A DNA stretch of 64,000 nt from Lenzites betulinus (taxonomy: Eukaryota; Basidiomycota; Agaricomycetes; Polyporales; Polyporaceae): contig JABYQU010000009.1 of the NCBI GenBank assembly GCA_022264855.1, positions 186,001 through 250,000 on the forward strand. Direction: 5' to 3'. Position 1 is the first letter of the stretch; each line of letters opens with the position of its first letter. The notes below the pieces were generated by a model that was not told the origin of the DNA, searched no databases, and worked only from the letters and a program-made list of their open reading frames with translations. Of the stretch, positions 24,326 to 38,071 are shown piece by piece. The position numbers and the translations under genes are program-made.

Positions 24326-26340
24326 ATGTCGGCCTTCGCAAACACCACCCTCTTCGCGTCAAACCCTGTGAGCACGAAGCCCGAGCTCGCGAGCTATCTA
24401 ACAGGCCTGCTCGACCCTCTTGCTGCCCATACCTCTCCCGGCGGTGCCAGGATTCACCTCGGATTCACTGGGACACACTTCGACGAAACCGCCGCCCACC
24501 TCGAAGGTTTCGCGCGTCCCATATGGGGCCTCGCCTCGCTTCTCGCCGGCGGAGGCTCATATCCCGGCGTGGAACGATGGGTCAGAGGCTTCGCCAATGG
24601 CACTAACCCAGACCATGAAGAGTTCTGGGGAAACATGCGGGACAAGGATCAGCGTATGGTCGAGTGTTCACCGATCGGCTTCGCGCTCGCACTCGCTCGG
24701 GAGCAGATCTGGGACCCTCTTCCGGCTGAAGGAAAGCGCCATCTTGAGGAATGGCTTGGAGGCATGAATGACAAGGAGATGCCCAACACCAACTGGCTGT
24801 GGTTCAGAGTCGGTTGCTCCTATCTGCTGTCCCGTGCCATACACTAATTGTAATCCGACAGGTGTTTGCCAATCTTGGTCTTTCAAAAGTCGGTTCTCCC
24901 CGATTCGACGCTAACCGCATGAAAGCCGACCTCGACCACCTCGATACTTTCTACATCGGCGACGGCTGGTCGCGGGATGGACCCGAGGGTGTAGTCCAGC
25001 TCGACTATTACTCATCGTCCTTCGCCATTCAGTATGCCCAGCTCGTATACTCCAAACTGGCACAAAAGGAGGACCCGGAACGGTGTGAGGAGTTCCGCGA
25101 CAGGGCCCGCAAGTTCGCCCTTGACTTTGTGCACTACTTCGATGAAGAAGGTACGCCGCTGATCAGGTCATGGGTGGCCCGTACTCACACGGCTAAAACA
25201 GGACGCGGTATTCCGTTCGGTCGCAGTCTCACGTATCGCGCCGCCATGGCCTCCTTCTGGGGAGCTATCGCGTTTGCCGACGTCGAACTCCCCGCCCCCC
25301 TGACATGGGGTGTAGTCAAGGGTCTTCTGCTGCGAAACATGCGCTACTGGGCGCGCCAACCGGGTGCATACTATTCAGACGGCACATTCACCATCGGCTA
25401 CCTGTACCCAAACCACAACATGACCGAGAACTACAACTCCCCCGGGAGCCCGTACTGGTTCTGCAAGTCCTTCATCCCACTCGCACTTCCCGAGTCCCAC
25501 CCCTTCTGGGCGTCCCCCGAGGAGCCGTACCCCGCCGCGCTCCGCAACACCAGCAAACCGCTCTACAAGCCGCTACACATCGCGACCAACCTCGGCGGGC
25601 ACACCTACGTCCTCTCCTCCGGCCAGCAGTGCTCGTACCCCGTCAAGCAGAGCGCCGCCAAGTACGGCAAGTTTGCCTACTCCTCCGCGTTCGGGTACAG
25701 CGTCCCCGTCGGCAGCCTCACGCTCGAGGAGCACGGCGGCGACAGCGCGCTCGCGCTCAGCGCCGACGACGGCGAGACGTGGAAACTGCGCCGCGCGACG
25801 AGGGAGGCGCGTATCGAGGACGGCAAGTGGCTCCGTTCGATGTGGTACCCGTGGCCCGACGTTTCTGTCGAGACATGGCTCGTCCCGCCAACGCCTGAGG
25901 CCCCGCTCTGGCACTTGCGTATCCACCGCATCAAGACCGCCCGCAGGCTCCTTTCCGCGGAGGGCGGTTGGGCGATTCACGGACAGGGTCCGGACGACAG
26001 GGCGCTGGAGCCGTCAACTGGGGAGGCGTTTGGCACGCTCGAGAACGGCAGCGAGGCTCGGGCGACGTCCAAAGCTGGGGTGTCTGGCATCGCAGAGCTG
26101 CGCGAAAAGCCGAGCAGGAAGGGGAAGGCGATGAGGACCGACGCGAACACCAATCTCATGTGCCCGCGCGCGGTAATGCCCACACTCATGGATGAGCATG
26201 AGGCAGGGGACGTGTGGCTGGTCACAGCCGTGTTCGGTTTGCCTTGTGTCAACGGGGCGAACGGTGCGGCCGCTGGGTGGGAGGCGGAGTGGCAGAAGCG
26301 TCCCGCGATCCCAAAGGAAATCGCGGCTCTCATTGCATAA
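24326..26340 (+). CDS. DUF2264 domain protein (putative (alpha/alpha)-barrel carbohydrate-active or related enzyme)
   Basis: Exons: 24326-24808, 24862-25150, 25202-26340; 1911 nt, 636 aa. The sequence matches the DUF2264 pattern across its length: [96 protein letters not shown]. Tryptophan/tyrosine-rich helices suggest a glycan-binding barrel like those of polysaccharide lyases and unsaturated glucuronyl hydrolases, but the activity is not established. No signal peptide is evident, so it is probably intracellular. Intron 2 (51 nt, in frame) is inferred because skipping it gives [12 protein letters not shown], the continuous family motif. Start is the first ATG in good context. Confidence 0.85.
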
Positions 26341-26650
26341 AACTTGGCGGGGGTGACGCAGCAGTAACACTGTTTGTATTATGCAATATTGTATTCGTTG
26401 TCTTGAACATGTTGGCGAACATGGATACATACAAAAAAGGGTCTGGAATCACCAGCATGTTCCTCAGCTATCCGGAGCTGGGTAACTTCGTGGGACTTCA
26501 ACGTTTCAGCAGAACTTTGCCCAATCATTTGACCACTTAGCACTCTATAACAGGTAAATTATGCACATTCATGAGCGGGGGAGCGTACAACGAACGATAG
26601 TGATACAACGCAATACGAAAAACAACCCGAGCACAACAGGCGCAGCACAC
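26341..26650. other. convergent intergenic spacer
   Basis: About 310 bp between the 3' ends of the DUF2264 and YSH1 genes. AT-richer than its flanks; probably holds both 3' untranslated regions. No gene seen. Confidence 0.5.
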
Positions 26651-29600
26651 TTAACCGTGTACTTGCAGAATCGCATCGTCGTCATCATCGTCATCTTCCT
26701 CGTCCTCCCCCTCATTCTCACCTCCCTGCCCGTCGTCCTGTGCGCCCTCGGCCGAGCCGTTCTCTGTCGCAGTACCATTTTGCACCGTTGGCTTCCCGTT
26801 GGCTTCCTGCATCGATACGTCTCCGTCCGCGCCCTTGGGCTCGTCCTCTGCCTGCTCCTCAATCGAAGGAAGAGGCGTAGACGACGATTTAGACCGCTCC
26901 GCCTCACCAGCATGCGCGGGATCTTCCAAGTGCAGAGGCGCGCCAGCCGTGAACGCCTCGCTCAGCGAGCTGACGGTCGACACCGCCATATCCAAAACGG
27001 CCTCCACACGTCTCCGTAGCGAATCGCTCGTGCTCTCCACAGTCTGCCCGCCCACATCAGCTCAGCACATACTAGATACACGAGAGCGGGCACGTCGACT
27101 CACCATCGTCCTGAGGTTGATCACCGCCTCGGCCTCGTATATCTGCACGAGCAGCGACGGCTCGCGGTCCTCCTCGTCGCCCTCCGACGGCTCCTCCTCA
27201 TCAGGCATGTGCAGTTCCACGGAGTCGAAGTGCTCCTCGAGGAACCACGCCAGCCGCTGTATGCGCGTCACCGGGTCCGTGACGTCTGTGTGAGGATGTG
27301 CGTGTTTTGGCGCGTGTGCGTGCGAGTGTGCGTGCGTCGTTACTGGTACGAAGCAATATGTTAGCATGCAGGCCGGGCCCATTCCCCACGAGAGACGGAT
27401 GACTGACATTTTACCGAGGCAGGGCTCTTGTCGATACCGGTAATAAGCCCTAGCGTCGAGTCGGCGATCATGTCGTTGCTCGCACTCGAATCCCACTCCA
27501 GCGTGAGCTCGTGCTCCGACGTGAACTTCACATCCACCGCTCCCATAACCTACCCGCATGCCAGCCGTCAGCACTCCTTTTACCGTCATTGAGTGAGGAC
27601 AGAGATGACTTACCCGCATGGTGATGATCCCGTCCTTGTCCATTCCCTCCTCGACAGACCCAAACATACCCTCCAGATGCCATCGGACGAGGTCCCAGCC
27701 GACGCCAAGCGCGACCTTCTGGCGCTGCGTCACCACGCACGTCGTAAGGCCCGCAAAGTCGCGCAGGTCCCGAGGATCCAGGAGCGTGTACGAATAGTCC
27801 TTAGACACCAGGAGACCGGAAATGACATCGTTCGGCGCGGGAGGTTTTGCCGCGAGCGTACCAATAGCCTGCGAGTGCGAAGTCAGACGATCATATTTTG
27901 TCGGGGAGGCGAAGGATATGAGCGACGTACTTTCGCCACCCGCTCACTTCGGAACGTGAGCTCGAGGGTGTCGAGGTTGCGCGGCATGTGAATCTTGATC
28001 TCCTCGTCGCGACTCTTGTACCTGTCCTGCATGGCGGCCTTGAGACGGCCCATGCCCGTAGCCTCTCCATGGACCAGAACCTAGATGCAAAACCCGGTCA
28101 ACTGTAAACTATATACACGTACGGCAATCCCACTCACGATGTGCTGCGGCTTCACCAACTCCATGAACTCTGAGTTTTGCGAGTAATCGACATGGGCGCT
28201 GAACGACATGTAGTCAACTGAGATTTTTCGGGGGATCGTGTTGCCCTTCGTGGTGGTGATCTCTTCAGGCTCGGTGAGGATGTCCTATGTACCAAGGGTA
28301 AAAGTTCATGAATACCGACTCACACGCTCACAGACCAGACAGGCACGCCATGAAGAGGTCAGAAGAATCTGTCCATTGCTTCGCATGGTACATACAACAC
28401 AGAGCAGAGGTGGTACATGAAGATGGAGGGCGGAGGCACGTCCGGAGGTAGTCACTCACCCTCGCCATTGTTCCTTCGATAGAATACCCAGTGACGATGA
28501 GACCATTCCGCGAGTCGGGCGCCCAGAGCTCCAGAAGTTCTCGGCTAGGACCTGACTGCATGAAACCAGGAGAGGCCAGCACTACACAGGGAGGACCCTC
28601 AGCAATCTTGCGCTCCCATCCTCTTGTACCAGGTACATTTGTGATATGTCTAAGAAAAAGCGTCAGCGCAGTTTAATGGGCAGACATATAAACCACACAC
28701 TTGAATACAAAAGGGTTGTCGCGCTTCGCGAATCGTGACCGGACGTTGGCGTTCATGGTGTGAATATATGTTTGATACACGGCCATACACTTGCGAGCAA
28801 GACTTGACGCGTAGTATATCGGTACATTGTGGAGGTCGGGGTGTTTCGCCCAGTACTCGTCGAGGATGAGCAGGAGTTCCTGCGCACGGCCCACAGCGAA
28901 TGTCGGAAGCAGGACGTGTCCGCCTCGGCGAATGATAGCGTGCACGAGATTGGTAAAACGTATTTCCTTGTCTTCCCTAGGCTCGTGGCTCTGGACACCG
29001 TAAGTGCTCTCCACGATCAAGACGTCTGGGTGGATGGGAGGAATCTCAGCCTTGAAAAGATGCCTGTCCTCTTCCCTAGAGTAGTCGCCAGTATACAGAA
29101 TTTTCAGCCCAGCTATGTCGATGAGAAACATGCAAGCCCCAAGAACGTGACCAGCATGGTACGGCGTGAAGGTGACACCAGGACAGGGAGTGATGACTTG
29201 GTGAGCGGAGACAGGAATGATAGACGCGAGAGACATGGACATTTCGAGCGGGGTGAACAGGGTGTCTGTAGACGAGGAACTGCAGGGGGCCGCAGTGAGT
29301 ACAACGTGGAGATACCTACTAAAAGACGTACCTCATTCGGACGAAATCTTGCATCATGAACTTATGGAGGGCTTTGGTAGGATGGGTCATGTACACCTTG
29401 CCTTTGCCGTCTCGGAAGTTGGTCTAAAATGCGATTATTTTGAGGCATTCGTAGTGTAAGCTGTGTGACGTGCCTTTTCCATAATGTACGTCAAAGCAGC
29501 TGCATGGTCGAGGTGGAAGCTATAGAACCATGAGGCGTGGCTGGGATAGGGAGCAAGCTGACAACATACTGAGTTATCAGGAGAACCTCAACAGTGCTCC

Positions 29601-29766
29601 AGTCCAGCTCATCTATGAATGGTAGAGAAGCAATTCCGCTGTAGGCTGGGTGGACACCAGCGTCGCAAACGATGGTGCGACCACGATATTGCAGAACGCA
29701 GCACGAGCGGCCGACTTCCTGGCCTGCGCCAAGAAGCGTTATGCTGAGCTTAGGCACATCAGCCAT
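26651..29766 (-). CDS. YSH1: YSH1 / CPSF73 pre-mRNA 3'-end processing endonuclease
   Basis: The zinc-dependent nuclease that cuts pre-mRNA at the poly(A) site within the nuclear cleavage/polyadenylation factor. Exons: 29766-29570, 29519-29474, 29423-29332, 29279-28701, 28649-28460, 28284-28138, 28080-27931, 27868-27614, 27549-27408, 27285-27104, 27043-26651; 2373 nt, 790 aa. Metallo-beta-lactamase motif HFHLDH at residues 66-71, [20 protein letters not shown], then the beta-CASP region ([59 protein letters not shown]) and the C-terminal dimerisation/scaffold region. All metal ligands appear intact. The tail is acidic, with a run of seven aspartates. Exon 2 seems to end at a GC rather than GT donor (AAG|GCACGT). 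Intron 9 is placed by phase. Confidence 0.93.
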
Positions 29767-30123
29767 TTATAGACTGGGAATGCAGCAGAAAAGAAAAGAG
29801 CGGCAGGGAGGGGACGGAGTACAAGAGAGCGGGAGTAGAGCATGGCCCTCGACCCAAGACGAATGCTTGCCCGACCCGGCGTCTAGGCGCCCGTGTCTAG
29901 CGCCCGTGCGGGCTGCCAGGCTCACATGCACATCTTAAGTGCTCCGTAGTATAGTGATTTCCAATGGCAGAAGAATTAGACACGTCAATACGATTGAGCA
30001 CTACGTCCAGTATATATTTGCGATGCAACCCTCCAAATACCGCGACATTACAACAAGAGTCATTTACTGCTACATTTCCTTCCGCGTTTTCCCTTAAATG
30101 TCTATGCACGTCTGTTCCCGACT
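29767..30123. other. YSH1 promoter and HEM2 3' region
   Basis: About 360 bp between two minus-strand genes. No gene or clear motif seen. Confidence 0.5.
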
Positions 30124-32213
<2,090 letters not shown>

Positions 32214-33579
32214 ATGCCCAGACTCACGCTCGCCCGGCACCGGTCCGTACTCAGCCCGTCGAAGTTCGCACTCACATCCTTTCGTTCGTACTCCGGCTAT
32301 CGCACAACCCCTCGGCACAAGATGGGTAAAAAGAAGTCCTCTGTTCCCGCTGAAGAACACCTTCTGCTACCCCAACACCCTGGTCGATCCGATGTGCAGA
32401 CTACACCAATCGCAGACACCCACACACATCTTATATCAACGTTCTCCTCCTACCGCAGCAAGTACAAGGAGGGTCGGCATGCGACCATCTACGACTTCGT
32501 TCGCGAGATGTACAACGGTCATGGTGTAGAAGCTATCGTGGACGTGTACTGCGAAGCTCCGGTCACAAAACAGTGGCGAGAGCTTGCCGACTCCGCGCTG
32601 TCGGAGGAAGATAGGCGAGCGAAGTGGGGCGGCCTCGAGTATTATTTCGTTATGGGTGAGTCTCCTTATTGTACGCAAAGCCATCGGCTGATCCGATATT
32701 GGCACACAGGCGTCCATCCGTAAGTATCGATGAATCTGCCTTACTTTTCGTCTTACCCATGAAGTATAGACACGAAGCGAAAGAATACAACGACGTAGTA
32801 GAAAGTGACATGTGAGTTTACCGTCATTGTGTATCGCACGTAATTGATCCTGGTTTGCAGATTGGAGGCTATGTCCCACCCTCGCTGTGTTGGCTGGGGC
32901 GAGATCGGTCTGGATTACCATTACGACAACTCTCCGCGACAAAAGCAACAAGAAGTCTTCATTCGACAACTCCAAATCGCAGTTCGATTAGGAAAACCGC
33001 TGACTATCCATACCCGCGAAGCGGAAGAGGATTCGGAACGCATATTGAAAGAACATGTCCCGAAGGATCATCGAGTAAATCATAGTTCTGCATTTGTTGA
33101 GTATCATCTCAGCTGACCCGTGGCCTAGATCCACATCCATTGCTACACTGACTCCCCGGAATGGGCTGCGCGTATGCTTGATCACTTCCCCAACCTATAC
33201 ATTGGCATAACAGGTTCGGCTTGGGCGTTCTACCAGATTGTAGATAAATTCGCTGACACAGTCCCATTATCTAGGGGTGATCACTTACGCGACAAACCTG
33301 AACACCTCCGCCGTCATCCGCCAAATGGCAGCTGCGTCACAATCACCACTCCGCATCCTTCTCGAGACCGACGCCCCTTTCATGGCCCCGTCGAATATCT
33401 ACGACACGCTAAAGAACGTCAAAGGGCGGCTTCCCCTGTCACACTCCGCCATGATCCCATGGACGGCTCAGTTTGTGGCTGATGTGGCAAACGAGACGGC
33501 GGGGGGCGGCTTAAGATGGGATGCCGAGAAGGTACTGCGAGACGGGAGAGAGAACGCCCGACGGATGTATGGCGTCTGA
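32214..33579 (+). CDS. TatD-family metal-dependent deoxyribonuclease
   Basis: Exons: 32214-32655, 32710-32719, 32770-32811, 32861-33074, 33129-33213, 33275-33579; 1098 nt, 365 aa. TIM-barrel metal sites appear in order: DTHTHL, GVHPHEAKEY, GWGEIGLDYHYD, HTREAEEDS, HIHCYTD and LLETDAPF. This supports a Mg/Zn-dependent 3'-5' exonuclease or endonuclease of the TatD class, implicated in DNA repair or apoptotic DNA breakdown in eukaryotes. The first 36 residues are Arg/Ser-rich without acidic residues (MPRLTLARHRSVLSPSKF...), consistent with a mitochondrial presequence; an internal ATG at 32322 (MGKKKSS) could give a cytosolic or nuclear form. Exon 2 is only 10 nt and encodes the centre of the GVHPH motif. 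Confidence 0.88.
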
Positions 33580-33758
33580 CTCGGGCGCAGTATGTATCGC
33601 GACTTTCATGAGTACGAGATATATAGAACAAATCATCCCACACCGTAGCAATTTCGTTTTGCCTCAGCATAGCGCAATATATCCCCACTCAAACTAATCC
33701 TGGTCCTGAGCAAGTACAACCACAGGGCACGGTCTCGGATATCTGGCCTCAAGCTGTT

Positions 33759-33868
33759 CAAACTTCAATTCCCACCGGTCCAAACTTCAATTCCCACCGG
33801 TCCAAACTTCAATTCCCACCGGTCCAAACTTCAATTCCCACCGGTCCAAACTTCAATTCCCACCGGTC
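33759..33868. repeat. 22-bp minisatellite, five perfect copies
   Basis: The unit CAAACTTCAATTCCCACCGG plus TC repeats five times without mismatch (33759, 33781, 33803, 33825, 33847). On the minus strand the first copy met by the LPMO transcript carries the last codons and the stop of the LPMO; the other four lie in its presumed 3' untranslated region. Confidence 0.95.
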
Positions 33869-35011
33869 CAACTGCAGAAAACATCAATGGAGGGTTTGTT
33901 TAAGCACAGGGGCGCGACTTACACGGGCGGGCCGGGGATCGGATAAGTTGAATCGGGGTTATCGTAAACGTCGAAGATTCCAGGACTATGGATATTATTC
34001 AGGATCATCCTGCGCGCATGACAAACACTAGACGACAGACGTACGTCTCGGGTGTGTATGCACCAGGGAAAGAGACAAGGCCTGAGGTAGGAAGAGCGTT
34101 TCCGGTGCCGGTGACCTCGATTTGGATGCACGATGGATAGATCTGAACACCAGGGTACGCGAATGCACCATGGAGGGCGATTCTTACGCACCACCATAGT
34201 TAGCAGAATGATTAGCTGTGGAATCAATAAGACGCTTACATCTCATGCCGAATGATGTACTGTCCGGGCTGCAGCTTCGGCGGGATTGTGATGGTGTAAA
34301 TCAAGTCCGTAGCGTACAGTCCGTCGGTGGCAGCCCACTGACCATCGGCGCTCTTACCGGCTTCGTCGATCTTGAACTAAACGGAACTGCCTCGAGGACA
34401 TGTTGAGCGCCCAGGAATGGAATGCAAGTAGAGTAATACACACGCGTTACCCGGGACCCACTGGGTGATGTCGCTTGGCGCACGAGCAAGGTAGGTGACG
34501 ATGGGTCCGACATGCCTTCGACGTAGTTAGCATGTCAAAACACGGATCTGCGGGAGGACAGATGGACTTACGAGTCAGGCCAGGCGGTCCAGTTCAGGTG
34601 AACCTGCTCGCCCGCAGCGACAGTAGTGAATATGGAGGTGGGCTTGGAGCCGATGATACCTCCATCAGTGTATCCGTTGCATTGAAGACTGATTTACGGT
34701 TCGAGTATGTCAGTAGTTGTGGCAGATCGAGCAGTGGGGTACTTGCTCGATCAAGGTGAGGTCAGTGACTGGACCTAATCACGGGAATCAGAGGCTGTTC
34801 AGTTGATAATAATATCAACCCAGTTAGACTCACCGTTGCTAGGAATAGGGCGGATGATTCGCTCCGGGAAGGGGCTCATGTACGGATCTTGGTACGGTAG
34901 AGACCCCGTGTAGTGCGTTGACTCTACAACCACGTCTTGGACATAGCCGTGGGCGCGAACGCTGGCAATGCCAAGAAGAGAAACAAAAAGCGCAGAGAAC
35001 AGAGAGGACAT
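33853..35011 (-). CDS. secreted AA9 lytic polysaccharide monooxygenase
   Basis: Copper enzyme that oxidatively cleaves cellulose or related beta-glucans outside the cell. Exons: 35011-34834, 34774-34747, 34688-34572, 34515-34440, 34376-34240, 34182-34045, 33985-33923, 33871-33853; 756 nt, 251 aa. A 20-residue signal peptide ends in SVRA, so the mature protein begins with the copper-binding His (HGYVQD). The second ligand is H109 in WPDSHVGP and the axial Tyr is Y194 in QIYPSC; H183 in IALHGAF is the conserved second-sphere His. LQCNGYTDGG and FKIDEAGK are further family marks. No CBM1 follows. The 28-nt exon 2 ends at a GC donor (CGA|GCAAGT), which restores LTLIDLQCN. The last exon gives PGPPVWTGGN-stop and sits in the 22-bp array; retention of the last intron would end the protein at PGPPV (33919). 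Confidence 0.9.
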
Positions 35012-35081
35012 TCTGAGGTGTAGGCCCTAGGTTGTAGGCACGACTCCTGACACGAAGAAAATCGTGTTGGACTTGCGATGT

Positions 35082-35089
35082 CTTTTATA
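35082..35089 (-). promoter_or_regulatory. TATAAAAG box of the LPMO gene
   Basis: TATAAAAG on the minus strand, about 70 bp upstream of the LPMO start codon, a typical core-promoter distance. The two secreted RlpA-like genes have the same TATAAAA at similar distances, whereas I saw none at the housekeeping genes. Confidence 0.6.
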
Positions 35090-37117
35090 CTGGTCCTCGT
35101 GTATCATGTCCGATCCACGCACTCGTCAGTTACTCTGGAGAGTTCAGAATGCATATGGATCCATGAGAAGTTGTTGAACACCACCCTCCAGATGACCTGT
35201 CAGCCTGTCACAAAGGCTGGTGAAGATGCCAAGACCTTGCGCAAGACTAACCTTGACAGCTGAAAAACATGCTTCTGAAGGCGAAGGTCGGCTCTACTCA
35301 GAAAGCAACGATACAGAATTCGCCGTGTTATCAGACATGCGCTCTATCCTGTTGTATGTTTGCAGTCCCGACAGCTTCTTAGGCAGGGTATACTATATAC
35401 TAGTACGACATTTAGCCGACGCGGTCCGCAGAGTTACGTATAATAGCTTACTTCTAGCATGTGCCTTGGTACGGTTAATGCCCGTCAGCATACATTTCAG
35501 CAATGAGGCTGTTTAGAGAGACATTACGATAGCCCTGGCGACAACAAGGGGGTCGTCCCATGATAGCGAAGCCGGATCGGAAGATCATAGGCTCTATCCA
35601 GGAAAGTCGTCGTGTAAACATAGTGTTAATCCACACAAAGTTGTAGAACCTTCTGCAAAATGCGATGGCACTCGACAACACTTCGGTCAAGCCTCGCTGT
35701 GCTGCAATTGAAGCGGGATAAAAGACGGACGAACACGTTAATAGCAGCGGAGTCGTGTGAGTCGTGTGATGCACGGCGTTCGGAGGTAGCACTTGGGAGC
35801 AGAATCATATACTCTCCCCATCCAGTCGGCTGTAAGGTAGTCTTTGATTTGGGTATGCGACGAGTGGAACCACCTCTTGACGAGAGGGCGACGCGAGCAT
35901 GATGGAGGGGGGCCGGGCGCTGGCAATGAGCTGTCAGATGAAAGCAGTGAAAGGCAACCACAGCACTTGCCTATTGGGGCGAAACATCCACCCACGTGGC
36001 ACACGCGCCTGCGACTAACCGCTGGAGACAACTTCAGCACGACTCGGACGTCCTCGGCAAGCTCACAAGAAGTCCCTCTACACTCACTGAATATCAAGTA
36101 CATCTTGTCCGCGTCGAGACTCGCTCTCGGCTGCGTAAGCTGTCTCAGCTGCCTTGCGTCCTCATGTACCAACAACCTGCCATGTGCTACGACATGCTCG
36201 ACACACGCCTCACAAGCACAGGATATGCTGCGCACGTCCGGCAATGAGGCAGCCTAGACAAGCCAGGGTCATGGCCCGATCGAACTGACGTCGGAACAAT
36301 CACCCACAATGCCAAAGTTTGTTTGTGAAGGCTGTACTACAAGGAAACCGAGCATAGTAGAAGTGTAATGGTGCGATTCAACCTGGTTCTGTCGAATAAT
36401 CCGGGCCTTATTTGCTGAACAGTGATTGTTTGGCAGGCATATAGTCGGACTCGGACTTTGGCCTCATCTGAGCAAGTAATCGGCCTGGGATCTCTGACTA
36501 GTGGTGCTCCCCTTCGAATCTGACAGGCGGGCTCGCCTCTTCGAGACCACCAATGTTTTCTCAACACAAGATCATAACCCTCATATTTCCAATTTGCCGC
36601 GCCTTTACGTCCGCATGCAAACGTGCCGGGCTCGGCCTCAATGGCAGTCAAGGAACCGTTGTGCATGATAGCTGCCTCTTGGCTTTCCTTCGAGAAGGCC
36701 AGAGAAGACTAGGTAGGCCCTGACACGACTCAATCGTGTCAGCCCGCAGGTACGTTTAGGCACTCCTCCCTTGTAACGCAATATGATTCTTGTTCATGGC
36801 TGTTCAAATATTTCGAATGACTGCATTACAAGCACACCTTATTGAAGACTGCAAGGTCGCATTTTCCTAGACTAGGAGCCCTGAATAGTAATCCTTCATG
36901 AAGTTTGTGTGCGTACCGCCCACGCTGTCGAAGCAAAACACAAACACGAGCTAGCCAACACATGTCACCGACCGCACGCTGACATTGACTCGCCTACACG
37001 GTCTCACGTTGGGGGTCGATATGTAGCGAGAGCGCTGCGGTCTCCATCCTGCGGTCAAGCGAGAACGAACGCCAGTACGGCCAATGGCCTGCTTAACATA
37101 TGCTTAACATTGCAAGG

Positions 37118-37124
37118 TATAAAA
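37118..37124 (+). promoter_or_regulatory. TATAAAA box of RlpA-like gene 1
   Basis: TATAAAA followed by GCG, about 95 bp upstream of the ATG at 37219. Confidence 0.6.
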
Positions 37125-37218
37125 GCGTCGCTAATATCCTCAACTCAGACAGCATCCCCTCGAACACAAACCTCTCTGAGCAACAAGTCACTCACGGGTC
37201 TACACCTGCTTGCTTACT

Positions 37219-37682
37219 ATGTTCTCGAAATTTGTTTGTCTCAGCACCATGGTCATAACATCTCTCTTGAGCATTGGTGTTTCCGCATACTCCGGCGATG
37301 GTGCGCGTCCCATTACAGGTTCAATACAGCCTCTGACCCCTCTTCTTTTAGGTACCTACTACTATCCCGAAGGTGCATACGGCGCATGCGGGTCTATAAG
37401 CCAAGACACCGATTACGTTGTCGCCCTCAGCGCCGACCAGTACACCGGAGGTTCCAACTGTTATCGCCACGTTAGCATCAGCTGTGAGCGTGATTGGTTA
37501 AATCTGCTCAACGTCTTGTTCTGACACGATGCTTAGATGGAGGACACCAGGTTGCCGCAACCGTAGTCGACCTCTGTGCCGGTTGTGCCTCTGGGAGCAT
37601 CGACATGTCCCCCGTCGTTTTCCAGGAGCTAGCGCCTCTCTCTGTTGGCCGTCTCCATGGAGTAGAGTGGAATTTTGATTAA
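37219..37682 (+). CDS. small secreted RlpA-like double-psi beta-barrel protein, copy 1
   Basis: Exons: 37219-37300, 37352-37483, 37537-37682; 360 nt, 119 aa. Signal peptide of about 23 residues (MFSKFVCLSTMVITSLLSIGVSA) followed by a single barwin/RlpA-like domain: GAYGACG, DYVVALSADQYTGGSNC, VVDLCAGCASGSIDMSP, VEWNF. The YxACG motif, paired cysteines and D-x-C-x2-C pattern define the double-psi beta-barrel shared with expansins, cerato-platanins' relatives and plant barwin. Such single-domain fungal proteins are secreted and often cell-wall or plant-interaction related, but no enzymatic activity is implied; the expansin catalytic Asp context is only partly kept. Intron phases (1,1) and last-exon length (146 nt) equal those of copy 2. 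Confidence 0.88.
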
Positions 37683-38071
37683 GCCGGAGCACGGAGGGTG
37701 CAAGTACTTGGTCCAGCGGAGCATCTACATAATTAATACAGTGTCGTCGATTCATTTTAAGCCAAACACCCCCGCTCTCTCAACTTTGAATTATACGTCT
37801 CCAGATCGAGTGTTGTGGCCTAAACTGTACAGGTTGAATTGAAGTTGTAATACGTAGCCTCCAACAGAAACCAAGTAGATGGTCGTAACTGATAACTTGA
37901 TCAAAGTGCTGAATCCATGTGCATGAATATTGTCTACTAGTACCTGATTTGTCGTAATACATGAGCGTTTATTTCTCACAGATCGAGATCGTACCTGCTC
38001 GCAACGTTTATATTTCGAAGCGCTCACCTTTTCTCATTGTGGACGCTCATGTCCCTTACCGCACTCCTACC
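37683..38071. other. intergenic spacer
   Basis: About 390 bp, AT-richer than its flanks, between copy 1 and the small basic protein gene. No gene seen. Confidence 0.5.

Larger units (their letters stand above)
35012..37218. other. 2.2-kb intergenic region with LPMO promoter
   Basis: Divergent spacing between the LPMO and the first RlpA-like gene. The LPMO TATA box is at 35082-35089. A minus-strand frame at 35738-36244 (168 codons) and overlapping plus-strand frames have no recognisable domain and I could not join them through introns. Lower GC than the housekeeping flanks. Confidence 0.4.

Noticed and set aside
34183..34239. Acceptor CACAG at about 34216 in LPMO intron 5
   Set aside because: Gives a 24-nt intron and an immediate stop; the further AG restores IALHGAF.
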